This document shows positions 25,346-34,260 of a stretch of DNA of 64,000 nt, in pieces. Position numbers and translations under genes: made by a program. The notes under the pieces are model-generated. The model made no database searches. It was given only the letters and a program-made list of their open reading frames with translations, and had not been told where the DNA came from. How positions within the stretch are numbered: position 1 is the stretch's first letter; every line of letters starts with the position of its first letter. Source of the DNA: a virus. The DNA is taken from positions 26,103-90,102 of the IMG/VR virus record IMGVR_UViG_3300044684_000161, one strand, 5' to 3'.

Positions 25346-26213
25346 CCTGCGCTGGGGCCGCGTCGCGGCGATTCATCCTGAAGACTACTCAGTCGACTTA
25401 GTCATGACCGATGACGGCTCGCAGCTTGCCGGCGTTCAAGTGCTTACGCCTCATGCGAGCACGAACAGCGGCTCAAATTGCCTGCCTCAACCATCGACGC
25501 CGGCGAGTGGCAACGTATGGGACTTGACCGAGGCGACTGACCGCGACGTGCTCGCTGGCGTGGCATTCTTTGGGCAATACCCGGTCGTCATCGGCTTTCG
25601 GTATCCCCAGGTCTGTCAGATGCTATTCACTGACCTGCAGCGCGCGATCAACCGGCATCCGTCCGATTTCTATACGTCGACCGACGCGGCGGCCAACTTC
25701 GAGGCGTACCATCCGAGCGGCACGTATTTCCGCATCGGCGCATCGTCTGCACACGAAGACCTGACGGGCAAGGACTTCGACGGTAACTGGAAGATCACGA
25801 AGAACACATCGAGCGCGCCGCACGTGCATCTGACGGTCGCCAATGCGGGTTCACCCGTGGCAAGCGTCGACATCGATTCGAACGGAAACGTCTCGCTCCA
25901 GTGCAACGGCAATCTGTCGGCGACGGTCGGCGGCAACGTGACGGCCAACGTTCAGGGCACCGTCACGGGGACCGTGCAAGGCGCGGTAACGCTCAATGCA
26001 TCAGCGGGAACGACGATCAATGGTCCTCTCACCGTGAATGGACTCTTCACGTTCACGAAAGGCATGGCGGGTTCGGGTGGGACTGGCTCGACGGCGACAA
26101 TCACCGGCAACGTCACGGTCACGAGCGGCGAAGTGACGGTCGACGGCATTGGCGTGAAGGCGCACCATCACGACGATCCGCAGGGCGGTGAGACGAGTGC
26201 CGCGCGAGCGTAA
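25338..26213 (+). CDS. Baseplate central spike (gpV-like) with a metal-binding tip
   Basis: A 291-residue protein. Residues 1-95 form an OB-like domain (RWGRVAAIHPEDYSVDLVMT), and residues about 165-270 are beta-helical repeats rich in Gly/Thr/Val (LSATVGGNVTANVQGTVTGT). The end is VKAHHHDDPQGGETSAARA, with His276-278; P2 gpV and phi92 spikes coordinate iron through an HxH motif near the tip, so the same is expected here. The trimeric spike pierces the outer membrane. Confidence 0.85.
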   Translation: MASLRWGRVAAIHPEDYSVDLVMTDDGSQLAGVQVLTPHASTNSGSNCLPQPSTPASGNVWDLTEATDRDVLAGVAFFGQYPVVIGFRYPQVCQMLFTDLQRAINRHPSDFYTSTDAAANFEAYHPSGTYFRIGASSAHEDLTGKDFDGNWKITKNTSSAPHVHLTVANAGSPVASVDIDSNGNVSLQCNGNLSATVGGNVTANVQGTVTGTVQGAVTLNASAGTTINGPLTVNGLFTFTKGMAGSGGTGSTATITGNVTVTSGEVTVDGIGVKAHHHDDPQGGETSAARA

Positions 26214-26217
26214 CCGA

Positions 26218-26550
26218 CTATCTCGCGGCCTCGACAAGCTTGAGTGCGATCTCACACGTGGATTGCCCGCGCGCCATCGCGATGGTATCCGTGCGCCCGG
26301 TGGGATCTACCATCAGCGCCATGTCGGGGCCGTTGTAGCGGAGGCGTGATGCCTCGCCGGAGGCGATCGCAAGGCGCTGGATGTCCTCTGGCGCATTTGC
26401 GCCGGGCATCGCCACATTCAGTGCGACGCATCCACCAGCGCTAGGAGCAACGATATACCATGCTCGATCCACTCCATGGGAGTTGTCCTGAGCATGAGCG
26501 GCTGTCGCGAAGGAGATCAAGGCGGCAGCAATCAAAATGAGGGGTTTCAT
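26218..26550 (-). CDS. Small exported (periplasmic) protein, probable moron
   Basis: A 110-residue protein on the opposite strand between two baseplate genes. The N-terminus is a clear signal peptide: MKP, hydrophobic LILIAAALISFATA, and AHAQ as cleavage site (after A about 19-20). The mature part has two cysteines (GGCVALNV and STCEIALKL) that could form a disulphide. GGAG is positioned well ahead of the ATG, and a sigma-70-like promoter lies upstream. Separate promoter, strand and export signal fit a lysogenic-conversion or exclusion gene. No family recognised. Confidence 0.75.
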   Translation of the reverse strand: MKPLILIAAALISFATAAHAQDNSHGVDRAWYIVAPSAGGCVALNVAMPGANAPEDIQRLAIASGEASRLRYNGPDMALMVDPTGRTDTIAMARGQSTCEIALKLVEAAR

Positions 26551-26579
26551 TAACCATCTCCAAAGTTCTTGCTGTCTTC

Positions 26580-26608
26580 AGCATAGTACATGTCTCGTAA
26601 ATGATCAA
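26580..26608 (-). promoter_or_regulatory. Sigma-70-like promoter for the exported protein
   Basis: On the minus strand TTGATC (26603-26608) and TATGCT (26580-26585) with a 17-base spacer, 30 bases ahead of ATG 26550. Both boxes match 4 of 6 consensus bases. It would be active in a lysogen without phage factors. Confidence 0.5.
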
Positions 26609-26621
26609 ATAACGCGTGTTG

Positions 26622-26636
26622 TCGTGACGCCACAAT
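26622..26636 (+). promoter_or_regulatory. Recurrent phage promoter-like element
   Basis: TCGTGACGCCACAAT; the A of ATG 26643 lies exactly 7 bases after it. CGCCA/TGGCG forms a small inverted repeat across the -10-like part. Confidence 0.6.
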
Positions 26637-26642
26637 GGCGGC

Positions 26643-27806
26643 ATGTCCACGCCGCCGACCAGTCAAAAGGCCGACCAGCGTCCGATTAGCTTCGTCCTAG
26701 ACGACCAGACGACGCTGGGCGGCTCGCCCGTCTCCGTGAATCTGGCAATCCGTCCGGAGGATTTGACGCGCTCGGACGCATCCCGCCTAAACGTCCAGCA
26801 GACGCTTGGTGGCGCATGGGGCGATAACTTCGGCGCCGGCATTCCGACAATCTCGATCAGCGGTACAACTGGCTGGCGCCCCGGCGCTGATGGGCTCGAC
26901 GGCGGCGAACGCTTTCAGCAGTTGTTCGATCAGGTCTATAGCGGATGGCATACCGCGCGCTTGAATGCGGTCACGGCCGGCCAAGATCCTGACAAGGTTC
27001 AACTCGTTTTTTCTGACGCGCTCGATGGCTTCACCGTCGTCGTGGCTCCGAACAACTTCGTGCTACGGCGCTCGCGCTCGCGTCCGCTCATCTACCAGTA
27101 CCAGATCGCGATGACTGTGCTCGATCAGGATGTCGATCCTGGCGCGGGTCTCTCGCTGTTCAACGGTAGCGACCTGCTTAATGCTGCGACGACACAGCAG
27201 CTTGGGCTGGCGAGCCTGACGCAATCGATCAACGACATCACGGCGCAGATCAGCAACATCTCGGGCGCGATCCAAAGCACGCTCGTTGCTCCAGTTCAGG
27301 CGTTCATGAACGAGACCTCTGCTCTTTACTCGGCAGTTCAAGGTGCGATCACTGCGGGAACGGGTATCGCCGGTCAACTGATTTCCGTGGCTCGCATGAC
27401 GGCGCAGGCCGGCTTGAACATTTTCCACACGTGCGCCGCCGTCGCGAACCTGCCTACTCTTTCGAAAGGGCTGCTGCTGCAGGTCGCCGGCGCGTACATG
27501 AACGTCTGGTGCGTGCTGAAGAACGCGCTGAATCAGCAGCTTTACTACCCGGATTACTCGCCGCTGTTCGGCGCATCAAACTGCTCGTCAACGAATGGCG
27601 GCCGACCGATCAGTGCGCTTGCTGGCACGAACCCGTTTTATTCAGTCGCGCCGACGACGCCTGCACTGCCTGTGCAACTTACGCAGTCCGCGCAACTGAA
27701 CCTATCCGCGCTCGCCAGTAATGATCCTGTGCTGGCGCCGATGACGACCTCCGCGCTCGGCGCTGCACTTCAAGAAGTCACGAATGGCATGACCGTCGCC
27801 GCATGA
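26643..27806 (+). CDS. Baseplate/tail protein of unknown precise role
   Basis: A 387-residue protein between spike and LysM-gp25 wedge genes. The N-terminal domain is beta-rich with aromatic residues (PTISISGTTGWRPGADG, RFQQLFDQVYSGWH, FVLRRSRSRPLIYQYQIAMT), like proteins that link the tape measure or hub to the baseplate; the middle (SLTQSINDITAQISNISGAI) is an amphipathic helix and the C-terminal third is low in charge. No ribosome site; the ATG abuts a promoter-like element. The stop overlaps the next start (ATGA). Confidence 0.6.
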   Translation: MSTPPTSQKADQRPISFVLDDQTTLGGSPVSVNLAIRPEDLTRSDASRLNVQQTLGGAWGDNFGAGIPTISISGTTGWRPGADGLDGGERFQQLFDQVYSGWHTARLNAVTAGQDPDKVQLVFSDALDGFTVVVAPNNFVLRRSRSRPLIYQYQIAMTVLDQDVDPGAGLSLFNGSDLLNAATTQQLGLASLTQSINDITAQISNISGAIQSTLVAPVQAFMNETSALYSAVQGAITAGTGIAGQLISVARMTAQAGLNIFHTCAAVANLPTLSKGLLLQVAGAYMNVWCVLKNALNQQLYYPDYSPLFGASNCSSTNGGRPISALAGTNPFYSVAPTTPALPVQLTQSAQLNLSALASNDPVLAPMTTSALGAALQEVTNGMTVAA

Positions 27807-28429
27807 GTACGCCTCCGATCAATCTCAATAAGCCGCTGTATGGCTTTCGTTTTGTTTCCACGCAGCGCGGCGACTCGCTGCAGCTTATCGCGGCGCGCGA
27901 ACTCGGTGATGCGACGTTGTGGCAGCAACTCATCGACTACAACGGTTTGGTGCCGCCGTACATCACGGACGATCCGACCCAAGCCAGCGCCGGCGTCGTT
28001 CTCACCGGGGCAACGATCAAAGTCCCTGCGCCGCAGCCGGTCGTCACCACGACAACGGATCCAGCGCAAGTGTTCGGCACCGATATCGCGCTCAAGAATG
28101 GCCGCTTCTCTTTCTCAAGCGGCGATTTCGCCACTGTGTCGGGACGGGACAATCTCAAGCAGGCGGTTGAGAACCGGCTCAACACTGAGCGCGGCGACCT
28201 GCTGATGCATCAGAATTACGGGTCGTTGCATCCGCGCATGATCGGCGCGGTGAATGGCCCGACTGCTGGTCAGCTTGTGGCTCAGTACGCCAAGGCTGCT
28301 GTGAAGGCGGACCCGCGCATTCAGGCCGTCAAGTCCGCCAATGCAGTCGTCGCCAACGATGCGGCAGTCGTGCAGATCGAGGCGCAACCCGTTTCCGGCC
28401 AAACGCTCACCGTCAGCGCAACGACGTAA
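27803..28429 (+). CDS. LysM domain plus gp25/gpW-like baseplate wedge protein
   Basis: A 208-residue protein. Residues about 15-75 form a LysM-like unit (TQRGDSLQLIAARELGDATL, WQQLIDYNGL, IKVPAPQPV). Residues about 95-205 match T4 gp25/P2 gpW: FSFSSGDFATVSGRDNLKQA followed by RLNTERGDLLMHQNYGS. gp25 forms the core wedge that triggers sheath contraction. A fusion of LysM with gp25 is less usual than separate genes. Confidence 0.8.
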   Translation: MSTPPINLNKPLYGFRFVSTQRGDSLQLIAARELGDATLWQQLIDYNGLVPPYITDDPTQASAGVVLTGATIKVPAPQPVVTTTTDPAQVFGTDIALKNGRFSFSSGDFATVSGRDNLKQAVENRLNTERGDLLMHQNYGSLHPRMIGAVNGPTAGQLVAQYAKAAVKADPRIQAVKSANAVVANDAAVVQIEAQPVSGQTLTVSATT

Positions 28430-28440
28430 GGAAGAAGAAA

Positions 28441-29883
28441 TTGAGCTTTCAGTTGAAAGACTTCGTGTCGATCGTCGCCTCGATGATCAACTGGATGAAG
28501 TCGACGCAAACGGCGGTGACCGACTTCAATGAAGGAGCGATCGCGCGCACGCTCGTTGAGGCGCCGGCGGCCGAGATCGAGGAACTGTACCGCCGCATGC
28601 TCGACGGGCTGAAAGAAGCCATTCCCGTCGCGACGTACAATTCATTTAATTTCAATGCGCTGCCAGCGGAGCCGACGACAGGCCTTGTGCGCGTAGTGAT
28701 CTCGTCGCAATCGAGCGCTGTTTTGATCCAGGGCGGCACAGTCTTCACCTATCAGAATGGGGCTGTCTCCTACACGTCCGAGCAGACCGTCACGATTCCG
28801 GCCGGCAACACCTATGCTGACGTGTTGGTGAGCGCCGCGACGGCAGGATCAATCGGCAATCTGGCAGCGAATACTGCGTTCACGCTATCGCCCGTGCCGA
28901 CCGGGTTCGTCAGTGCGTCGAATCTGTCGCAGTGGATCAACGGCACGGACGCCGAGACCGACGACCAGCGTCAATTGCGCTTCGCAGCCTACATCCAGTC
29001 TCTCGCGCGAGCTACCGTCCCCGCACTGCAATATGGACTGAGCACCGTTTCGCTTACTGACTCAAGCGGGAACGTGATCGAGCGCGTTGCGTCATCGCAG
29101 ATCATCGAACCCTACGAGACGGACAACACGCAGCCGATCGGACTGGTCAACTGCTACATCCACAATGGCGTGGGGAACACATCGGCGGCGCTCGTGGCGC
29201 AAGCGAAGACGGTACTGTACGGCTACACCGATTCCCATGGGAACAAGGTGCCGGGGTGGAAGGCGGCTGGCGTCCACGTAGAGACATACGCCGCTACCGA
29301 ACTCGCCATGAACCTAAAGGGAACCGTCACTGCGCTCCCCGGGTATGATCAACCCACGCTCGCGGCAAGCGCGACTCAGACGGCCGACGCCTACATCATT
29401 GGGCTCGGCACTGGCGCGCCGTTCGAAGTGTCAGAAGTGATCAAGCGGGTCAAACTGATCACTGGCGTCGATGACTTCTTGCCGTCTGACGTGACACCTC
29501 CACTTTCTCCGACGCTTGGCTCTACTGCTGGCGGGACGTTGGCGGCGACGACGTACTATGTCGCGATCACCTATGTGACCGCGCAAGGCGAAACACTTGC
29601 ATCACCCACGGCTTCTCTCGCAGTTGCGGCGAATAACCTTCTCACGGTCGCATCGCCATCGATCTTGGCTGGCGTGACGGGCTGGAATGTCTACGTCGGC
29701 ACCGCTGCGAATAATCTGCAAAAGCAGAACGCCGCCTTTATTGCCATCGGAACCGGCTATACGGAGCCCACGAGCGGACTCATTTCCGGCGCCGCGCCGC
29801 CGACCATTTCGACCGCTCGGTTCGTCAACATCGTGCCCGCGCTCACTCAGAAATTGATGCCGGGTACCGTCTTGATTTCATGA
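28441..29883 (+). CDS. Baseplate J-like wedge protein with an FN3-like insertion
   Basis: A 480-residue protein starting at TTG 28441 behind GGAAGAAGAAA. It has the baseplate J/gp47 features: an N-terminal helix with EGAIARTLVEAPAAEIEELY, a beta domain, NGTDAETDDQRQLRFAAYI and an extended C-terminal domain. Residues about 355-470 (YYVAITYVTAQGET, VTGWNVYVGTA) are an extra FN3-like module between the two C-terminal parts, with the same flavour as modules in the capsid and fibre proteins. Confidence 0.8.
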   Translation: MSFQLKDFVSIVASMINWMKSTQTAVTDFNEGAIARTLVEAPAAEIEELYRRMLDGLKEAIPVATYNSFNFNALPAEPTTGLVRVVISSQSSAVLIQGGTVFTYQNGAVSYTSEQTVTIPAGNTYADVLVSAATAGSIGNLAANTAFTLSPVPTGFVSASNLSQWINGTDAETDDQRQLRFAAYIQSLARATVPALQYGLSTVSLTDSSGNVIERVASSQIIEPYETDNTQPIGLVNCYIHNGVGNTSAALVAQAKTVLYGYTDSHGNKVPGWKAAGVHVETYAATELAMNLKGTVTALPGYDQPTLAASATQTADAYIIGLGTGAPFEVSEVIKRVKLITGVDDFLPSDVTPPLSPTLGSTAGGTLAATTYYVAITYVTAQGETLASPTASLAVAANNLLTVASPSILAGVTGWNVYVGTAANNLQKQNAAFIAIGTGYTEPTSGLISGAAPPTISTARFVNIVPALTQKLMPGTVLIS

Positions 29884-29884
29884 C

Positions 29885-30997
29885 ATGCTGCTGACGCAAA
29901 AGCTTCTCTCGTTCTTGCACGGGGTCTTCGATAAGGATCCCGGGCAGTTCCTCGCGTTGCGACTGCAATACAACGGCGGTCTGACGTGGCAAGTCTCCGA
30001 CGGCACGTTGACAACGACCGTGATGGGAGGAACAGGGAGCAATCTATCGATCAACCTATCACAGTACACGGTCGCGTCGCTCGCGAACTATTTGGGCGTT
30101 CAGCCGGGGTATTCGATCGCATACGTTGATATGTCGAACCTTGCGTCGCTGTCGGCGCTGGTGCTGCTCGATGCATCGAATGACATCTCGCTATCGAACG
30201 GTGACCATCTCTACGGTTACACGTCCGAGTTATGGTCCTACATGGAGTCGCAAGCCAACGAGCTAGAGCAGGCCGAAACGCAGATCGGCAACATGCTCCA
30301 GCAGATGAGCACGACGACCGCCGCCGACCAATGGCTCGATTATCTCGGCGGATATTACGGCGTTCCGCGCCTGCAGGGGGAAACTGACACCAACTACGGG
30401 CCGCGCATCATTGCCGAAGTGCTGCGTCCGCGCTCGAACAACGTCGCGCTCGAAATGGCGATTTCGGCGTACACCAACCAGCCAACGACGGTGACCGATG
30501 TCATCGAGTATGGCCCAACGTTCCCGCTGTATAACGGCGCGATCGTGCGAAATGGCGCGCATACGTATAGCGCGTCAGCCAAACCTCTCTATGGGCTATT
30601 CGATGTTCAGTATGCCTATGACCTGCTCAATGGCAGCGATGAAACAGCGTTCGCTCAAACGGTCATCGGCATCATCAACCGATATCGCGCGGCAGGCACG
30701 CATCTACGTCAACTCGCGCTGACGTTGGCCGGCAGTGGGCTGACTGATTCGCTGACGCCGCCGACGGATGGCTTCTCGACGATCGCCATCAGCATGCCGC
30801 TCGCGGATACGCTCACGTCGCCAACGGACAATTCGTTCGGCATGGCAGGAGCGATCGCGGGTTTCGCCGACACGTTGAGCGCGCCGACCGACGCTGAGTC
30901 GATCACGATCACGTACAACTATAAGTACAACAGCGTCCGGACTTACAACAGCCAGATCTACCATATGGGCGGCCAGACGGTAACAGAATCGCTCTGA
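29885..30997 (+). CDS. Baseplate gpI-like wedge/tail protein
   Basis: A 370-residue protein directly after gpJ, the standard place of P2 gpI. It has NELEQAETQIGNMLQQMSTT, LDYLGGYYGVPRLQGETDTN and YGPRIIAEVLRPRSNN, fitting the wedge protein that carries the fibre. Three short repeats near the end (LTDSLTPPTD, LADTLTSPTD, FADTLSAPTD) are set about 20 residues apart and may form an extended linker. It is followed by a promoter-like element. Confidence 0.7.
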   Translation: MLLTQKLLSFLHGVFDKDPGQFLALRLQYNGGLTWQVSDGTLTTTVMGGTGSNLSINLSQYTVASLANYLGVQPGYSIAYVDMSNLASLSALVLLDASNDISLSNGDHLYGYTSELWSYMESQANELEQAETQIGNMLQQMSTTTAADQWLDYLGGYYGVPRLQGETDTNYGPRIIAEVLRPRSNNVALEMAISAYTNQPTTVTDVIEYGPTFPLYNGAIVRNGAHTYSASAKPLYGLFDVQYAYDLLNGSDETAFAQTVIGIINRYRAAGTHLRQLALTLAGSGLTDSLTPPTDGFSTIAISMPLADTLTSPTDNSFGMAGAIAGFADTLSAPTDAESITITYNYKYNSVRTYNSQIYHMGGQTVTESL

Positions 30998-31000
30998 TGG

Positions 31001-31015
31001 TCGTGACGCGACAAT
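31001..31015 (+). promoter_or_regulatory. Recurrent phage promoter-like element
   Basis: TCGTGACGCGACAAT, identical to the copy at 5186. The predicted start A31022 leaves an 18-base leader with its own ribosome site (TGGAGA) before GTG 31040. Confidence 0.6.
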
Positions 31016-31039
31016 CCAGAAACAAGACTGGAGAACCGC

Positions 31040-31504
31040 GTGGGCCTTTCTTTTTTAGATAAATTGGAGCGTTCACCGAGCGGGCTTTTCGTTCTGCGTG
31101 TCTATCGCAAGGGCGAGCTCGTCGAGGTGATGGAAGAGCCGAACCTAATCGTGGTGGGCTCTCAGAGCATGCACGCACATTTGCTCGGCGGTGCCGTCAC
31201 GAATCAAAGCGTCACGCAGATCGGATTTGGCACGAACGCGATCGCACCCGCATTCAGCAATACGGCGCTGACGGGCGCATACACGAAAGCGATCGATTCC
31301 GTCTCGTATCCCGCATCGAACCAAGTGCAGTTCAATTTCTCGCTCGGAATCGCCGGCGCAGACTCCGGTGCATACGGGCTCGCCATCAGCGAGTTCGGGC
31401 TACTGACGCCGAGCACGACGCTATATGCCCGCAAGACGCGGAGCGCGCCCCTGAATTTCAATTCGGACCTGAGCTTCACTGGGTCCTGGACCATAAGCTT
31501 CTAA
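31040..31504 (+). CDS. Tail-fibre-associated protein of unknown function
   Basis: A 154-residue protein starting at GTG 31040, TGGAGA upstream. It lies between gpI and the long fibre. It is beta-rich (LFVLRVYRKGELVEVMEEPN, YASNQVQFNFS-like strands, SEFGLLTPSTTLYARKTRS) and recalls small proteins that accompany fibre genes and tether or chaperone the fibre. No enzyme motif. Confidence 0.6.
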   Translation: MGLSFLDKLERSPSGLFVLRVYRKGELVEVMEEPNLIVVGSQSMHAHLLGGAVTNQSVTQIGFGTNAIAPAFSNTALTGAYTKAIDSVSYPASNQVQFNFSLGIAGADSGAYGLAISEFGLLTPSTTLYARKTRSAPLNFNSDLSFTGSWTISF

Positions 31505-31515
31505 AGGCCGGATAG

Positions 31516-34140
31516 ATGGCAAATCAGCCCGAAAGCCCAACCTATGATGCTGGCGTCTATCAGATCGAAGCAACCGATCCGGTAGACGGTGGCGTCGGTG
31601 CTGTAACGAATAAGCCGCTGCTGAACCTCGCGGACCGAACAGCGTACCTCAAGCAACACGTCGACAATCTAGAAAACGGGACGACGCAGCCGCCAGGAAT
31701 GGCGCCGCTGAATTCGCCGAACTTTACCGGTTCGCCGACGGCTCCGACTCAGGCTTTTGGCGACGCATCGACGAAGCTCGCGAACGATGCTTTCGTGCAG
31801 GGCACCGTCAATGGCGTGTCGACGATCAACGTCGCCGGCGGCGCGAATGTCACGCTGACGGCGGCGCAGGCCGGTCAGGGTACGCTCGTTTTTACGGGCG
31901 CCATCACGGCAAACATTGCGGTGATCGTGCCGAACACGGCCGCCAAGTGGGAAGTGTCGAACCAGACGACAGGCGCCTTTACGCTCACAGTCAAGACGGC
32001 AGCCGGTACTGGCATCGTGGTCACGCAAGGCAAGAACACGAGCCTGTGGTGTGATACGACGAATGTCAACGATGGCAAGACCGATTTCATCAGCCCGGCT
32101 TTCACTGGTTCGCCAACGGCACCCACTGCGGCGAGCGGTGATAATTCGAACCTCGTCTCGGACACTGCGTTCGTTTTCAACGCTGCTGACGGCATGGCGT
32201 CCGTCAATGTGGCTGGCAACACCGACGTTACGCTGACGCAGGCACAGTATGGTTGTGCGATTCTGAACCTGACCGGCGCGCTGACGGGCAACATCAACCT
32301 GAAGTTCCCGCAGCAGACGGGGCAATGGATCGTCGCGAACAACTCGACGGGGGCATTCGCGATCACTGGAAAGACGACCGCAAGTGGGACGCCGGCTACT
32401 GTCACGCTCCCGCAAGGATCGGCGGTGCTCATCTATGGAGATGGCACCAATTTGGCCCTGGCAAGTTCGGCCGGAAATCAAGCGTCGCTCACGCGCACGT
32501 CTTTCGCGCCGACTGCCGGCACCAAGACGCTGACGGTGCCGACTGGGTACACGCCGGGCAATGTGCTTCTTGAGAAGAACGGCGCACTCCTCGAGCCGGC
32601 AGACTTCGCACAGGCAATCCCGGCGCCGACGCAAAACGCTGCGAGCACTGCTGTTAGCGGCGGCTCGCTGGCCTCCGGCACCTACTACTACGAAGTGACG
32701 GCACTCACTTCGGCTGGCGAGACGACTGCTTCGAACGAAGTGTCGATCGCCACGTCGCATCTTGCTGTGCCAGCGGCAAACACGCCGACCACCTCAACGA
32801 CTGGCGGCACACTGGGTGCGGCGACGTACTACTACGTAGTGACCGCCCTCGGTTCCTCTGGCGAGACGACGAAATCGAACGAAGTTTCGATCACGACGAC
32901 CGGCACGACCTCGAGCAATACGGTTACGTGGGGCGCCGTGGCGGGCGCAACCGGCTATCGCATCTATCGCGGCACGGCAGCCGGCGCCGAGAGTGTCTAC
33001 TACTCGGTCGGCGCCGTGACGACGTTCACCGACACTGGCGCGGCGAACACATCCGGCACGCCTCCGGCAAGCAATACGGCTGTCTCGTCGACGAATGCCA
33101 ATACGGTCAATTGGACAGCCGTGACGAATGCCACTGGATACCGTGTGTATCGCGGCACAGCGTCGGGCAGCGAGAACGTCTACTATGCGCCCGGCAATGT
33201 GACTTCCTACACGGACACTGGTGCCGCAAGCACTTCCGGTACGCCGCCGACCGTAAACACCGCCGCCGATGGCTCGACGATCACGCTGACGACGGCGACT
33301 GTCACCAACGACTCGTTCAATCTCTACGCTTTCAAGACCTTCACGGTCGCGAACGCAGTGCAGAAGTCTGGCGACACGATGGCGGGTCCGCTCGCGCTGT
33401 TTGGTGGCGATACAATCGCGACTGACCCTGCCGCCAGCGATAGCAGCGGTAAGATTCCGAGCACTCGGTGGGTGGGGTCGAACACGCCTGGGCGATTGCT
33501 AAATGTTCAGGTAGTTACAGGAAGCACCACATACAACAAGACAGCGGGAACAAATTCGCAGATCGTCGAAGCGGTTGGCGGTGGTGGCGGCGGCGGCGGA
33601 TGCGTGACGAATGGCTGCGGCGGTGGCGGTGGTGCTGGCGCGTTTGCTCGCGTGTACATTCCCTCAGCCGTAACGGGTGTTACCGTCACGATTGGTGCTG
33701 CCGGGACTGCGGGAGCGGCGGGCAGCAATAATGGCGGAAACGGTGGGACTACATCATTCGGCTCGTTGATTAGTTGCCCTGGTGGTGGGGGAGGGTCTGG
33801 CGGCGCATCGGTGGGCGCATCTACCGCAGTTTTCACGGCGGGTGGCAATCCCTCTGCTGCTCCGACTATATCTGGCGCTACGAACTTGGGCAGCGCAATT
33901 GGAAGAACAGGCTTTTATGGGTTGAGTGGCCAAAATGGTCTAGCTGGCGGCGCGGGAGCAGAATCGAAATTTGGCTCAGGCGGTCAACAGACCTTCGCCG
34001 CCGGCGCCGCCACGCAAGCTGGTATCGCGGGCTCAGCATCTGGTAGCGGGGGTAGCGGAGCCGCGTCGGGAAATTCGGGCTCTAGCGCGGCAGGAGGCGC
34101 CGGCGCGGCAGGTATCGTATATGTTTTCGAATATGCCTAA
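31516..34140 (+). CDS. Long tail fibre with shaft repeats, FN3-like modules and a glycine-rich tip
   Basis: An 874-residue protein. Residues 1-60 (AGVYQIEATDPVDGGVGAVT, LLNLADRTAYL) are an attachment domain. Two shaft modules of about 115 residues follow, each starting SPxFTGSPTAPT and containing INVAGG/VNVAGN and TTGAF. Residues about 375-590 carry FN3-like units (GTYYYEVTALTSAGETTAS, ATGYRIYRGTAAG, ATGYRVYRGTASG), the last two near-duplicates. The final 180 residues are extremely Gly-rich (GGGGGGG, CGGGGGAGA, GSGGSGAASGNSGSS) and end VYVFEYA. Gly-rich tips of this type act as receptor-binding adhesins in some phages (S16 gp38-like polyglycine-II folds); that role is inferred. Confidence 0.8.
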   Translation: MANQPESPTYDAGVYQIEATDPVDGGVGAVTNKPLLNLADRTAYLKQHVDNLENGTTQPPGMAPLNSPNFTGSPTAPTQAFGDASTKLANDAFVQGTVNGVSTINVAGGANVTLTAAQAGQGTLVFTGAITANIAVIVPNTAAKWEVSNQTTGAFTLTVKTAAGTGIVVTQGKNTSLWCDTTNVNDGKTDFISPAFTGSPTAPTAASGDNSNLVSDTAFVFNAADGMASVNVAGNTDVTLTQAQYGCAILNLTGALTGNINLKFPQQTGQWIVANNSTGAFAITGKTTASGTPATVTLPQGSAVLIYGDGTNLALASSAGNQASLTRTSFAPTAGTKTLTVPTGYTPGNVLLEKNGALLEPADFAQAIPAPTQNAASTAVSGGSLASGTYYYEVTALTSAGETTASNEVSIATSHLAVPAANTPTTSTTGGTLGAATYYYVVTALGSSGETTKSNEVSITTTGTTSSNTVTWGAVAGATGYRIYRGTAAGAESVYYSVGAVTTFTDTGAANTSGTPPASNTAVSSTNANTVNWTAVTNATGYRVYRGTASGSENVYYAPGNVTSYTDTGAASTSGTPPTVNTAADGSTITLTTATVTNDSFNLYAFKTFTVANAVQKSGDTMAGPLALFGGDTIATDPAASDSSGKIPSTRWVGSNTPGRLLNVQVVTGSTTYNKTAGTNSQIVEAVGGGGGGGGCVTNGCGGGGGAGAFARVYIPSAVTGVTVTIGAAGTAGAAGSNNGGNGGTTSFGSLISCPGGGGGSGGASVGASTAVFTAGGNPSAAPTISGATNLGSAIGRTGFYGLSGQNGLAGGAGAESKFGSGGQQTFAAGAATQAGIAGSASGSGGSGAASGNSGSSAAGGAGAAGIVYVFEYA

Positions 34141-34260
34141 TCAATTGTGCATGCATGTATGGACTGTCCGCAGCGGAACTGATTGCTCTGCATCAGTAAC
34201 GACTGATTGATTCGCAATAACAAAGAACTCAGCATTTAAGCGAAAGGTTTGGGACGATGA

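Noticed and set aside
31669-32760. Leftward frame of 363 codons opposite the fibre gene
   Set aside because: Arg-rich mirror of a repetitive Thr/Ala/Gly coding sequence; no start signal or domain.
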